Shown piece by piece: positions 24,384 to 33,680 of a DNA stretch of 64,000 nucleotides. The DNA comes from Gordonia effusa NBRC 100432 (lineage in GTDB: Bacteria > Actinomycetota > Actinomycetes > Mycobacteriales > Mycobacteriaceae). The translations under genes were made by a program, and so were the position numbers. Within the stretch, counting starts at the first letter, position 1. Each line of letters begins with the position of its first letter. Location of the stretch: assembly GCF_000241305.1 (NCBI RefSeq), contig NZ_BAEH01000018.1, positions 1 to 64,000 of the forward strand, given 5' to 3'. Under the pieces are notes generated by a model that was given only the letters and a program-made list of their open reading frames with translations, was not told the DNA's origin and did not search any database.

Positions 24384-27300
24384 TCAGATCACCCCGAGAC
24401 CGCGGAGGCTGCGGGCGTAGTTCTCGATGATCTGTGGCGTGATATGCGGGATGTCGGACGACTGCCCGACGCCAGCGGTTCGGACCGCGTCGTGGAATCG
24501 GTCCGCCGACGCCATACCGCGATTGTGCGGCGTCATCGGGTGAACATAGTTGTGCAGCAACGGAATCAACGATCCGCGTCGCTGCTTTTCCGGCAGATCG
24601 GCGAGGGCCGCACCGAATCGCCGATACCAATCGTCATAGTTGTCTACAAGGCTGATCTGCTCGCCGCTGTCGATCAGCCAGCGAATGTACTGATCGAATC
24701 CGATGCCGTCGGCGTGCGGGTTCATCGCGTTGAAGGTGCGGGCTCCGTCCTTAACCCACAGGGTGTTGATCGCTTCGGCGAGGAAATCGACCGGCAGAGC
24801 ATCGAAGTGGGCCTCCTGTGCCGATCCGTCGGTGGCGAGTTGATAGAAAGAGCGAGGTGCCAAGCCGGTGGCGAGCACGCTCATCAGTAGCCGCGTGAAC
24901 ATGTCAGGTAGGTTCAGCTGCCCGATGGTGTGATCATCGGCGACGATCATGTCGCAGCGAAAGACGCTGACCGGTAACTCAAATCGTTCGTGCGCCTGCG
25001 CGAGCAATACTTCGCCGGCCCATTTGCTGTTGCCATATCCGTTGGCGTAAGTGTCGTTAATCTCGCGTACCGAGCTCATCTCGCGGATGTCGGGGTCCTC
25101 GGTGAAAGATCCCGGCGCGACCTGGTCGCCTACACCGACCGTTGAGATATACACGTATGGCTTACGGGTGGTCGTCACCGCGAGTCTGATCAGCTCAGCA
25201 GTGCCAGATACGTTGGGTCCGAATAGTTCTCGATATGGCAACACATGGTTGACCAGCGCCGCGGGATCGATGATGAGGTCGACGGACTTTGCCAATTCAT
25301 CCCATACGTCTGGGGTGAGCGCGAGGTGATCCGAGTCCTTGTCGCCGGCGAGAACCCGAAGGTGGTCTTTGGCCAGTCGCTGGTACTCCGACCATAGATC
25401 GCTGGAGTCGAATGCCGCGTCTAGGCGCGCCCGGGCGGCATCATCGTCCGCACCTCGAACGAGGCAGATCACCGTGCCGCCGACTTTTGCCATCCGACGC
25501 AACCAGTCGAGTGTCAGATAGCGACCGAGGAATCCGGTTGCGCCGGTGATGAATACGGTCCGTACGTCGGTCGCAGCCGACGTCACGTCGGACGCAGCGC
25601 GCAAGGTCTCCTCGTCGAGGAATTTGTCGAGAGTGAGGTCCGCTGCCCGAAGGGTGGTTCCGGTGCCGTGGACCGATTCCGCGGTTGGCCGGGCCTCGCT
25701 GTGTCGCCCGTCGATATGTTCGGCTATGTCGGCCAGCGTCGATGACGGGCTGGTCAAGACGCCGACCGGTACTTCGGCGTCGAAGATGTCGCGGAGTTCG
25801 TTCCCGACCGTGACGGCGGTGAGGGAATCTCCGCCGAGGTCGGTGAAATGTGCCGCGGCCGTGACCTCCCCGTCGGCGAGGTCGAGTATCGCTGTGACCA
25901 CGTCGATGACCGTTGTCACCGTTGAGCGTTGTGCGGCAACGGCTTTGACGTCGCGCAGCCTGGTGATACGGCTATCGGCCAGCTCGGCGTAGAGGGCCTC
26001 CAGCCGAGCGCCGTAGCGCTCTTTGAGTTGTGGGCGCGCGAGTTTTCGGATGCCGGTAAGAAGACCGTTCTCCAGGCTGAACGGCGTGCGTTCGACAATC
26101 ACATCGCGCGGAATCTCTACGGCCGCAAGGCCATTACGTTCGCCATGAGAGCGCAGTGCCGTCAGTACTTCTCGTCGCAGCTCGTTGTCGTCGGCGTGTC
26201 GTTCGCGTAACTCGGGGGTGGGCACGACGACCGCGAGCAGATAGGGCCGCGCGCTGTTGCCGTAGACGTACAGTTGCTGGATCGGCGGGGTGGTCAGTAC
26301 CGCCTCGATGTGGGCGATCGCGACGAACTCACCCTGCGAAAGCTTCATCACGTTGTTCCGGCGGTCGACATACTCGATTTGGTCTGGGCCGGTCTCGGCG
26401 ACGATGTCGCCCGTCCGGTAGTAGCCCTGGTCGTCGAAGACCGATGAGGTGAGGTCGGGACGGTTGTAGTACCCCGCGAAGATATGGTCGGTCTTGACGA
26501 GCAGTTCGCCGCGCGGGTGCGGCCGATCGGTGCTCAGGTAGCCGAGTTCAGGAACGTCGAGAAGCTTGTAATCCACCACCGGCGGTCGCTGGATGCGGCC
26601 GTCGATGGAGACGCCGGCGGCCTCGGTACTTCCATAGCCTTCGATGAGTGGAACCGGCAGCATCGCTTCGACGAAACGCCGAACCTCATCGGAGATCGGT
26701 GCGGAACCGGTGATGGCGGTGGCAGTCCGGGTACCGAAATAGTGTTCGCGCATACGGGTGAGGGCGTCTTGTTCACTGACGTCCTGATCGGTGAGGCGGA
26801 CGTACTCCTGGTACAGCATGTCCCAGATGCGCGGTACGAATTGCAGGTCGGTCGGCTGGACCGCTGCGAGGTCGGTGAGCAACTCGGCGAGGTCGGCGCG
26901 CGGGGTGAAGTACGCGGTGCCACCATTTCCCAGGGTTTGCCACAGAGTGCTGCGTCCCATCACGTGGCTCATCGGCATGAAGTTCAGGGTGATCCAGCCG
27001 TGACCGTCGGTGGCGCGCCCCAAGCCGCTGAGTCCCGATTGGAATAACCGGGTCACCGCGGTTTCGGTGTACATGGCGCCTTTGGGGGCTCCGGTGCTAC
27101 CGGAGGTGTAGATGAGGAGGGCGACGCGGTCGGGGTTGGCCGTGATCTGGGGCAGTGGAGCCGGCGGTGTCGTCGGCTCGGCGCCGGGCTGGCGGAGATG
27201 CACCTGGGTGCCCGCAGCGACCAGTCGTCGTGCCGCGTCATCGAGCGTGGTTCCGTCGCGCGAGCCGATGTCGAAGACCAGCACATGTCGCAGGCCGGTG

Positions 27301-27770
27301 TAGGTGCCCGATTCGGCCAGCCGAGCGATCGAAGGCAGTTGATCGGCCGCGACAACCGCGCTCACACAGTCGGTTTCGGTGAGGATTGCGGCCCAGACGT
27401 CGACGGACCCGGCGTTTTGCAGTGGTACCTCCATCGCGCCGAGCGTGCCGACGGCAAGCGAGGCGATGGTGTACTCCGCGCTAGTGAAGCCCACCGTCGC
27501 CACCCGGTCGTTCTCGGCGACGCCAAGTGTCGAATGGAGAAGTCGCGCCATGGAATCCGCCCGCTCAGCGAGATCTCGGTAAGTCATCGAATGCCAGGAC
27601 GAGGGATCACTATTGTTTCGCCAACCCAGCGCGGGGCGATCACCGTAGCTCTCGGCGAGAACCCGGACAAGTTCGGCAATCGTCGCACAGTGCGAGATCT
27701 GCTCTGTCGCTTGAGGATCGGGGTTCAGCGGCTCGATGGCAGACGGAAGCGCGTTGGGCTGGTCAGACAT
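24384..27770 (-). CDS. car: Carboxylic acid reductase (FadD9-type)
   Basis: A 1128-residue three-domain enzyme. The adenylation domain (about 1-640) has P-loop LLIYTSGSTGAPKGAMYTE near 218-236 and later GYYRTGDIV. The carrier domain carries the phosphopantetheine serine in DLGGDSLTAVT near 645. The C-terminal NADPH-dependent thioester reductase begins VFITGATGFLGRYL near 737, with its Y-x3-K in YGNSKWAGEV. It reduces carboxylic acids to aldehydes using ATP and NADPH and needs a phosphopantetheinyl transferase, which is not in this window. M. tuberculosis FadD9 is slightly longer (about 1168). The start has GGGAG upstream. It converges on the monooxygenase operon. Confidence 0.95.
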   Translation of the reverse strand: MSDQPNALPSAIEPLNPDPQATEQISHCATIAELVRVLAESYGDRPALGWRNNSDPSSWHSMTYRDLAERADSMARLLHSTLGVAENDRVATVGFTSAEYTIASLAVGTLGAMEVPLQNAGSVDVWAAILTETDCVSAVVAADQLPSIARLAESGTYTGLRHVLVFDIGSRDGTTLDDAARRLVAAGTQVHLRQPGAEPTTPPAPLPQITANPDRVALLIYTSGSTGAPKGAMYTETAVTRLFQSGLSGLGRATDGHGWITLNFMPMSHVMGRSTLWQTLGNGGTAYFTPRADLAELLTDLAAVQPTDLQFVPRIWDMLYQEYVRLTDQDVSEQDALTRMREHYFGTRTATAITGSAPISDEVRRFVEAMLPVPLIEGYGSTEAAGVSIDGRIQRPPVVDYKLLDVPELGYLSTDRPHPRGELLVKTDHIFAGYYNRPDLTSSVFDDQGYYRTGDIVAETGPDQIEYVDRRNNVMKLSQGEFVAIAHIEAVLTTPPIQQLYVYGNSARPYLLAVVVPTPELRERHADDNELRREVLTALRSHGERNGLAAVEIPRDVIVERTPFSLENGLLTGIRKLARPQLKERYGARLEALYAELADSRITRLRDVKAVAAQRSTVTTVIDVVTAILDLADGEVTAAAHFTDLGGDSLTAVTVGNELRDIFDAEVPVGVLTSPSSTLADIAEHIDGRHSEARPTAESVHGTGTTLRAADLTLDKFLDEETLRAASDVTSAATDVRTVFITGATGFLGRYLTLDWLRRMAKVGGTVICLVRGADDDAARARLDAAFDSSDLWSEYQRLAKDHLRVLAGDKDSDHLALTPDVWDELAKSVDLIIDPAALVNHVLPYRELFGPNVSGTAELIRLAVTTTRKPYVYISTVGVGDQVAPGSFTEDPDIREMSSVREINDTYANGYGNSKWAGEVLLAQAHERFELPVSVFRCDMIVADDHTIGQLNLPDMFTRLLMSVLATGLAPRSFYQLATDGSAQEAHFDALPVDFLAEAINTLWVKDGARTFNAMNPHADGIGFDQYIRWLIDSGEQISLVDNYDDWYRRFGAALADLPEKQRRGSLIPLLHNYVHPMTPHNRGMASADRFHDAVRTAGVGQSSDIPHITPQIIENYARSLRGLGVI

Positions 27771-27967
27771 GGGTCATCTCCCTCAACATGCATAGTTCGT
27801 GTTGCTAAATATGTAGTTGTAACGTACTCCTCGCATGCGCTATCGGAAGACGGGGGTGAAAGATCTCACTAGTACGTGCGGTTGTGAGCAGATGGTGCTA
27901 AGCGGGCGAAGCGGGTGAAATATGTGCGGCGGCAACGGAATTGAGGGAGGGCCAATATGGCCGAGAA
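27771..27967. other. Intergenic region upstream of car
   Basis: This 197-base gap contains the car ribosome-binding site (GGGAG on the minus strand, next to the start) and the AT-richer stretch 27800-27825 (GTTGCTAAATATGTAGTTGTAACG), a plausible promoter/operator zone. I see no further gene, repeat or clear palindrome in it. Confidence 0.5.
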
Positions 27968-28513
27968 TCACTCCTCGTGAAACCAATACAGATCGCCGGT
28001 CGCGTGCCGGTAAGTGAATCGAAAGCCGTCGCTGGGCCGTGAGTCGAAATGGGCCACTCCGACGGCGTCGATCATCCCGCCGGTGGTGAACAGACACCCA
28101 GCGTCGTCACGTCGCACTGAGATCACCCACACGACGCCAACGAAATGCGCGGAGGTCGTTTCCCGGCATTCCCGAGCCGCCGCATCGAATGCGGACGCCG
28201 ATATCGATGTTCGGAAGTCGCGGGTACTCGGGACAACCATGAGAGTCGCGGCCAGAACAATCATTGCGATACTGACTAGTTGTAGGCGACGGGCGCCCCA
28301 GCACCAGGCCGCTGCCGAGCCTGCTATCCACACGGCGAGCAGCGGGAGGAATACGGGTAGTGCGATGAACGGATGAAGGTTGGCGGTGGAGTCGGCCGTT
28401 GCGGACGCGACGACCAACATTGCCATCAGCGGTAGAGCGCAAAACACTACGAAGATGAGCGGTCCGAGCCACTGTCTTGGGGTGGGTGCGCCAGGTGGCG
28501 GCAGTGGGTCCAT
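27968..28513 (-). CDS. Hypothetical membrane protein with three N-terminal helices
   Basis: I do not recognise the family. The 181-residue protein starts with a Pro-rich cytoplasmic segment (MDPLPPPGAPTPRQWLGP). Three hydrophobic helices follow: about 18-38 (LIFVVFCALPLMAMLVV), 48-70 (FIALPVFLPLLAVWIAGSAAA) and 78-95 (LVSIAMIVLAATLMVV). A soluble domain of about 85 residues ends YRHATGDLYWFHEE; it has two cysteines (SAAARECRETTS region and DDAGCLF) that could pair if exported. It is a stand-alone gene between car and a meta-cleavage hydrolase gene. Coding is supported by a coherent hydropathy pattern and codon use; function unknown. Confidence 0.65.
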   Translation of the reverse strand: MDPLPPPGAPTPRQWLGPLIFVVFCALPLMAMLVVASATADSTANLHPFIALPVFLPLLAVWIAGSAAAWCWGARRLQLVSIAMIVLAATLMVVPSTRDFRTSISASAFDAAARECRETTSAHFVGVVWVISVRRDDAGCLFTTGGMIDAVGVAHFDSRPSDGFRFTYRHATGDLYWFHEE

Positions 28514-28579
28514 CCAGCCAGCGTAGTTGCGCCCAGGGGAGTGGATGCGCAGGCAGAAGTCGCGTCGCGTGGTTCCCCG

Positions 28580-29437
28580 TCAGCGACTCAAAAACGCCCC
28601 AACCGTCGACTCGAAGGCATCCTTCGCCTCGATCATCACCCAGTGTCCGCAGTTGGGGAACACGTGAAGCTCGGCGTTGCGAATCAAGCGCAGCGGAGCC
28701 AGCGACATATCCGGCGGGCTCACCCGATCGTCCAGTCCCCAGGTGAGCAGGGTTGGACATGTCACCTTGTGCATCATCGACCAGTACGGCGGGTTGTCGG
28801 AGTTCGCTAGGAACTTCTGCTGCATCGCGAAAGCCGCTGAGCCATACATCATTTGGGCGGTCTTCTGTGCGTCGGGATTGATCGCGGCGGCCCATCGTTC
28901 TTCGATCAACTCGTCGGTGACCAGCTTGCGATCGAAGACCATCGAGTTGAGCCAGCGGATCAACTTGTCCCGGTCGGGTGCGTCGGTGAACTCCTGGAGC
29001 AGGCGCAATCCTTCGGATGGGCTGGGGCTGTACAGGTTTGGCCCGACGCCGCCGATCGTCACGAGTTTCGTGACGCGGTCGGGATGTTTGATCGCCAGAT
29101 TGATGCCGACGACGCCGCCCATCGAGTTGCCGACCATCGCGGCCGAGTCGATCGTCAACGCATCCATGAACCGGATGACCGACGCTCCGGCGGTCAGGAC
29201 CGGATGGCCTTCGACGGCGTCGCTTACGCCGAAACCGGGGAACTCGATCGCGTAGCAGTGATGAGTCTGGGCGAAGAATTCGAGGTTGCCGCGGTAGTTA
29301 CGCCAGCCGGTGACCCCGGGGCCCGAGCCGTGGAGCAGGATCAGCGGCGGACTGTCGGGTGAGCCGGCCTCGTGGTACCGGATTACGCCCTGGTCGGTGA
29401 CGAGTTCACGTTTGGTCGCGTCGTATGAGACATCCAC
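28580..29437 (-). CDS. Alpha/beta hydrolase, meta-cleavage product hydrolase type (HsaD/BphD-like)
   Basis: A 285-residue hydrolase. The oxyanion-hole motif is LLHGSGPGVTGWRNY, the nucleophile elbow is MVGNSMGGVVG, the acid is in TWGLDDRVSPP, and the catalytic His is in FPNCGHWVMIEAK. These match enzymes that cleave C-C bonds in ring-opened products of aromatic or steroid catabolism. A sequence matching the KstR operator consensus exactly lies ten bases before the start codon, placing the gene in the cholesterol/steroid regulon by inference. A TACTGT -10-like element lies between that site and the ATG. No other steroid genes are nearby, so it may be a dispersed paralogue of HsaD. Confidence 0.87.
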   Translation of the reverse strand: MDVSYDATKRELVTDQGVIRYHEAGSPDSPPLILLHGSGPGVTGWRNYRGNLEFFAQTHHCYAIEFPGFGVSDAVEGHPVLTAGASVIRFMDALTIDSAAMVGNSMGGVVGINLAIKHPDRVTKLVTIGGVGPNLYSPSPSEGLRLLQEFTDAPDRDKLIRWLNSMVFDRKLVTDELIEERWAAAINPDAQKTAQMMYGSAAFAMQQKFLANSDNPPYWSMMHKVTCPTLLTWGLDDRVSPPDMSLAPLRLIRNAELHVFPNCGHWVMIEAKDAFESTVGAFLSR

Positions 29438-29446
29438 CTCTACACA

Positions 29447-29460
29447 GTAGAACGTGTTCT
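29447..29460. promoter_or_regulatory. KstR-type operator
   Basis: TAGAACGTGTTCTA matches the mycobacterial KstR consensus TnnAACnnGTTnnA at every defined position and is palindromic outside the two central bases. It lies ten bases upstream of the hydrolase ATG (minus strand), and 83 bases upstream of the DUF1877 gene on the plus strand, so it could affect either promoter. KstR itself is not in this window. Confidence 0.75.
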
Positions 29461-29543
29461 AGTTATTGGGTAGTGGTGGGGTCCGATAGCCTGTCGTCGA
29501 ACGTAAGTCGACGAGGAGTCAGTGATGGGATGGGGGCAGATCG

Positions 29544-30041
29544 ATGGGGCAGATCGCGCAGTACCAGCGGCTGGAGGACGCGCAACTCGACGAGTTGCTT
29601 GCCGGCGATCGAGCCGACGTCTTCGAACGCATCGAGGAATTGGCCGAAGAGGGTGGCGGCGTCGAGGATATCGACAAGTTTTGGGACGGACTGCATTTCG
29701 TCCTTACCGGTAAGCCCGGCTCCGAACCAGTCGACGGTGACCCGTTGAGCGAAGCGATCGTCGGGATCGCGTTCTTCGACGACGACGAGGACGCCGACTT
29801 CATCACCTACATCCCGGCGGACCAAGTTGGTCGGATCCGCGTTGCGCTCGACGCGGCGCCTGACGAGAAAGTCGCGCAGGGCTTCGACGCCAAGGCCATG
29901 CGGAAGAAGGTCTACCCCAATATCTGGTCCGACGACGCCGCTGAGTTAATCACCACGCTGACCACCGAACTGCATCGCTTGCAGGGGTTCTACCGTGCCG
30001 CGCACGATGCCGGGCAGGCGGTAGTGGTCAGCATTTACTGA
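29544..30041 (+). CDS. DUF1877 (YfbM-like) family protein
   Basis: A 165-residue acidic soluble protein: MGQIAQYQRLEDAQLDEL, then a conserved DKFWDGLHFVLTGKPGSEP segment, then LSEAIVG, and a C-terminal helical AAELITTLTTELHRLQGFYR. This pattern is typical of DUF1877 proteins, whose function is not known. No signal peptide or membrane segment is present. Its stop codon directly abuts the stop of the convergent R2lox gene with no base between, so the transcripts must overlap at their 3' ends. Confidence 0.8.
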   Translation: MGQIAQYQRLEDAQLDELLAGDRADVFERIEELAEEGGGVEDIDKFWDGLHFVLTGKPGSEPVDGDPLSEAIVGIAFFDDDEDADFITYIPADQVGRIRVALDAAPDEKVAQGFDAKAMRKKVYPNIWSDDAAELITTLTTELHRLQGFYRAAHDAGQAVVVSIY

Positions 30042-31007
30042 TCACGACTGTCCGCCCGCCAACGCGGCGACATCCTCCTCGCCGAATTTGTTCTCCAGCG
30101 TTTCCGGCGAGTAGTCGATGTCGATCTCGGCGACCGGACGGCCCCGCGCGGACTCGATCGCACCGAGTCGACGTTGCGCGCGGTCGGCCGCATAGGACAG
30201 GAACTCGGAGTTGTCGATGCCGAACGGCGGCTCCTCGAACTGATCGTTGACCCACTCGATCATGCCGAGGGCCATCGGCATCAACTCGGTCATCCGGTCG
30301 GTGACCGCGGCCCACAGGGAGTCGTCGGCGGCGACGTGACGTCGGCACGTGAACGTCCCCCACGCCATGTGACGGCGTTCGTCGTCGCCGATTCGTTTGA
30401 TCAACTCTTGCATCCCCGGGAAGATGCCGCGCTTGGTACACACCCGCTGCCACGCGTAGTAACCGGTTAGCGCGAGGCTGCCCTCGATGACGTGGTTATA
30501 GGTGACGCTGGCTCGAATCTGGTTGAGCGGAGAGGGATCTGACTCCAGTAGGCCGAGTGATGTAGGCAGTTCGTCGTAGAACAGCTGGCGGTAATACGGG
30601 TTGTCGGCGACATACGGGTGCAGGTCATCGGCTAAGCCGACGGCATCCATCCAGAGCCGGAAAACCTGGGTGTGCTTGGCCTCTTCGAAGCAGAATTGCG
30701 ACAGGTACATCTCGTCGCCGAATCGTCCTTCGGCGGCCATCGCCTTCATAAACGGTTGAATATCCTCGGTAACCGCCTCTTCGCCGGCGATGAACTGCGC
30801 GACGAGGTAGGTCGAGGACCGCTGTTCTTCGGGATTCAGCGTCGGCCAGTCGACGGCGTCCTGGCTGAAATCGATGTCGGACGGGTTCCAGAACTTCCCA
30901 TTGCCCTTGGTGAAGAGGCGCAGGGGAAACGACTCCCAGTGCAGTCCTCCAGAGCGGAGCGAGGAAAACCCTTCGCGGCCAACGGGTTTAGGGGCTATTA
31001 CGGTCAT
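30042..31007 (-). CDS. R2-like ligand-binding oxidase (Mn/Fe), R2lox
   Basis: A 321-residue ferritin-like protein related to class I ribonucleotide reductase R2 but belonging to the R2lox group (M. tuberculosis Rv0233). Metal-ligand motifs are visible in order: [11 protein letters not shown] (first Glu), [12 protein letters not shown] (Glu-x2-His), [16 protein letters not shown] (third Glu, with the nearby Tyr used in the Val-Tyr cross-link), and [12 protein letters not shown] (Glu-x2-His). R2lox proteins assemble a Mn/Fe centre, bind a fatty-acid-like ligand in a channel and form a Tyr-Val ether bond. I choose the ATG at 31007 ([10 protein letters not shown]). It is monocistronic; physiological substrate unknown. 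Confidence 0.93.
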   Translation of the reverse strand: MTVIAPKPVGREGFSSLRSGGLHWESFPLRLFTKGNGKFWNPSDIDFSQDAVDWPTLNPEEQRSSTYLVAQFIAGEEAVTEDIQPFMKAMAAEGRFGDEMYLSQFCFEEAKHTQVFRLWMDAVGLADDLHPYVADNPYYRQLFYDELPTSLGLLESDPSPLNQIRASVTYNHVIEGSLALTGYYAWQRVCTKRGIFPGMQELIKRIGDDERRHMAWGTFTCRRHVAADDSLWAAVTDRMTELMPMALGMIEWVNDQFEEPPFGIDNSEFLSYAADRAQRRLGAIESARGRPVAEIDIDYSPETLENKFGEEDVAALAGGQS

Positions 31008-31103
31008 GGGGCTCACCACTTGTTACCGATAGTGTGTTTGCGGCTGTCCTCTTGACGCTAACCCTCGACGCCGACGGATGTGGGCGAATGCGCGACGTCG
31101 TTG

Positions 31104-31631
31104 CTAGTCGTGCCCGGTGCGCCGGCGGACCATCACATTGAGTAGGCGCAGACCGAGCCCGAGCAGAACGAATGTGCTGATCATCTGGATCGATACGACT
31201 GCGCGAGCCGCTTGCGAATCCGGCGCGACGTCGCCGAAACCGGTCGTGGTGAACACAGTCAGGCTGAAGTAGAGCGCGTCCAGACGGGTGAGGCGTTCGT
31301 TGAATGTCTGCTGCCCGTATTCCGACATCAGGAAGTAGGTGGTCGAGAACACGACAACGTAGAAGGTGCCGACACCGACCAACATTTCCACCGCGGTGGC
31401 TACCGGATGTGACGAGTTGCGAAAGCGACGAATCTCCCACGCGCACATGGCTATTAATCCGACAATGCCGACGCTGAGCCAGAATTTGGTTCCCGACTCG
31501 GTTCGGCCGAGCGGAAACACGAAATACGCCGCGATCAGGAGAGCCCCGCCGAAGAGGGGACGGAGCAGAGCGAGCGCGACGGCCCGGCCAGACGCCGGGC
31601 CGTCGGGCGAAAAGGGGAGGGACGTGCTCAC
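31104..31631 (-). CDS. Two-pore-helix potassium channel protein (Ion_trans_2)
   Basis: A 175-residue membrane protein starting at the GTG at 31631 (VSTSLPFSPDG), which overlaps the stop of the upstream M13 peptidase gene as GTGA. Hydrophobic segments lie near 18-40, 50-68, 85-105 and 138-162. Between the last two is the pore loop LYFSLTVFTTTGFGDVAP, containing the K+-selectivity signature T-x-G-F-G-D. There is no RCK or cyclic-nucleotide domain, so gating is unknown. A longer frame to 31820 exists only inside the peptidase gene and is rejected. Translational coupling to the zmp1-like gene is evident; a functional link is not obvious. Confidence 0.87.
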   Translation of the reverse strand: MSTSLPFSPDGPASGRAVALALLRPLFGGALLIAAYFVFPLGRTESGTKFWLSVGIVGLIAMCAWEIRRFRNSSHPVATAVEMLVGVGTFYVVVFSTTYFLMSEYGQQTFNERLTRLDALYFSLTVFTTTGFGDVAPDSQAARAVVSIQMISTFVLLGLGLRLLNVMVRRRTGHD

Positions 31632-33625
31632 CAGATCCGGACGCGCTGGTCCGGTGCCAGATAGAGCTTGTCGCCATCGCTCACATCGAAGGCGTCGTAG
31701 AACGCGTCGACATTGCTCACCACACCATTGCAGCGGAACTCGGGTGGCGAATGCGGATCGATGGATAGGCGCCGAATCGATTCGGCGTCGCGGGATTTCG
31801 ACCGCCAGATCTGCGCCCAACTGAAGAATACCCGTTGGACTCCAGTGAGGTCGTCGATCACCGGGGGATTGTTGTCGGCCAATTGATAGGCGACCAGTGC
31901 GATGGATAGTCCACCGAGGTCGCCGATATTCTCGCCAATGGTGAACTCTCCGTTGACTTTATGCTCGTCATCGAGGCCGGTCGGCGTGAAGGTGTTGTAC
32001 TGCTCGATCAGGGCGCGGGTGCGTTTTCCGAATTCGGTGCGGTCGTCATCGGTCCACCAGTCGACCAGGTTGCCGTCACCGTCGTACTTAGCGCCCTGAT
32101 CGTCGAATCCATGGCCGATCTCATGTCCGATCACGGCACCGATTCCACCGTAATTCGCGGCGTCGTCGGCGTCCGGATCGAAGAACGGCGGCTGCAAAAT
32201 GGCTGCCGGAAAGACGATTTCGTTCATGCCGGGGTTGTAGTAGGCATTGACGGTCTGCGGCGTCATAAACCACTCGTCGTGATCGACCGGCTGACCGATC
32301 TTCGCCAACTCGCGATCCTGCTCGACCGACGACGCGCGAGCGACATTGCCGATCAGATCGCCACGGTCGACGATCAGCGCGTCGTAATCACGCCAGTGCG
32401 CGGGATAGCCGATCTTTGGGGTGAACTTGTCCAGCTTGGCCAGCGCCTTGGTGCGGGTAGCCGGTGTCATCCACTCGAGGTCGGTGATATTGCGCCGATA
32501 TGCCTCGATGAGATTCGCGATCAGCTCATCCATACGCTTCTTCGCGGCCGGCGGAAAATGTTGTGCGACATACAGTTTCCCGACCGCGAAGCCCATCGCG
32601 TCTTCGACGAATCCGACGCCGCGTTTCCATCGGTCCCGAATCGTCTCCGCGCCGGTCAGCGTGCGGCCGTAGAACGCGAAGTTGGCGTCCACGAATGGCT
32701 GTGACAAATAGGGTGCTGCCGATCGAAGCAGTCGCCATGTCAACCAGGTCTTCCACTCTTCCAGCGGGCGCGCGGTAATGAGTTCGGCGACACCGGTGAC
32801 GAAAGAGGGTTGGCCGACAACGACTTCGGCGAATGTCGGCTCGGACGCGGTACCCAGCCCGCCGATCCACGCGTCAACGTCGAATCCGGTTGCGGCAGTG
32901 CTAAATTCGGCGAAGTCCATCAGGTTGTAGCTGAGCTCGGCATCGCGGCGCCGAACCACGTCCCAATGACTGGCGGCAATCGCCGTCTCCAGATCGATGA
33001 CGGTCGCCGCGGCATCGGCGGCATCGTCGATCCCGGCCAGGGTGAAGACCGCGGCGACATGCTCCCGGTACGCCTCCAGGGTGTGCGCGTGCTTCTCTTC
33101 GCGGTAATAGGACTCGTCCGGAAGCCCGAGACCCGACTGCGTCACGTGGACCAGGTAACGATCGGAGTTACGGGCGTCGGTGTCGACATAGAATCCGAGC
33201 AGGCCACCGACGCCGTGTCGCTGGAGCCGGCCGATTCGGGTGGCAAGCGCTGACGTCGAGTCGATCGCGGCGATCTTTTCCAATTCGCCGGTGATCGGGC
33301 CGATGCCGAGGGCATCAATATGCGAGGTGTCCATGAACGAGGCGTACAGGTCGCCGATCTTGCATTCGTCAGTCCCGCTCTCCGCCTTGGCTTGTGAAGC
33401 GGCGACGATGATGTCGCGGACGTTCTCTTCGGCGCGGTCGCGCAGCACATAAAAAGCGCCGTCGACGGAACGGTCGTCGGGGATAACGTGACTGACCAGC
33501 CATCTGCCGTTGACATGGCTGAACAGATCGTCCTGGATGCGGATGGAGTCATCGACAAATGAGAGGTCGATGCCGGAGACGGGGGTGTGGTCGGAGACGG
33601 ATTCAGTAGCAGTCACGGCGACCAT
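31628..33625 (-). CDS. zmp1: M13-family zinc metallopeptidase (Zmp1/PepO-like)
   Basis: A 665-residue neprilysin-like peptidase, nearly the length of M. tuberculosis Zmp1 (Rv0198c, 663). Zinc ligands are His501 and His505 in VIGHEIGHGFDD with catalytic Glu502, and the third-ligand motif is ENIGDLGG about 60 residues later. The substrate-binding N-A-Y-Y motif appears in TVNAYYNPGMNEIVFPAAIL, and the protein ends in CNGVVSNVDAFYDAF...VRIW, a family-specific C-terminus. No signal peptide is visible, as for Zmp1. In M. tuberculosis the enzyme modulates host inflammasome activity; in an environmental actinomycete a peptide-processing role is more likely. It is followed by an overlapping K+ channel gene. 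Confidence 0.94.
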   Translation of the reverse strand: MVAVTATESVSDHTPVSGIDLSFVDDSIRIQDDLFSHVNGRWLVSHVIPDDRSVDGAFYVLRDRAEENVRDIIVAASQAKAESGTDECKIGDLYASFMDTSHIDALGIGPITGELEKIAAIDSTSALATRIGRLQRHGVGGLLGFYVDTDARNSDRYLVHVTQSGLGLPDESYYREEKHAHTLEAYREHVAAVFTLAGIDDAADAAATVIDLETAIAASHWDVVRRRDAELSYNLMDFAEFSTAATGFDVDAWIGGLGTASEPTFAEVVVGQPSFVTGVAELITARPLEEWKTWLTWRLLRSAAPYLSQPFVDANFAFYGRTLTGAETIRDRWKRGVGFVEDAMGFAVGKLYVAQHFPPAAKKRMDELIANLIEAYRRNITDLEWMTPATRTKALAKLDKFTPKIGYPAHWRDYDALIVDRGDLIGNVARASSVEQDRELAKIGQPVDHDEWFMTPQTVNAYYNPGMNEIVFPAAILQPPFFDPDADDAANYGGIGAVIGHEIGHGFDDQGAKYDGDGNLVDWWTDDDRTEFGKRTRALIEQYNTFTPTGLDDEHKVNGEFTIGENIGDLGGLSIALVAYQLADNNPPVIDDLTGVQRVFFSWAQIWRSKSRDAESIRRLSIDPHSPPEFRCNGVVSNVDAFYDAFDVSDGDKLYLAPDQRVRIW

Positions 33626-33680
33626 CCTTCCACCCTTGGCGAGATCCGTCAGCCTCGTTTGCCGGTAGTGAACGCCGAAG

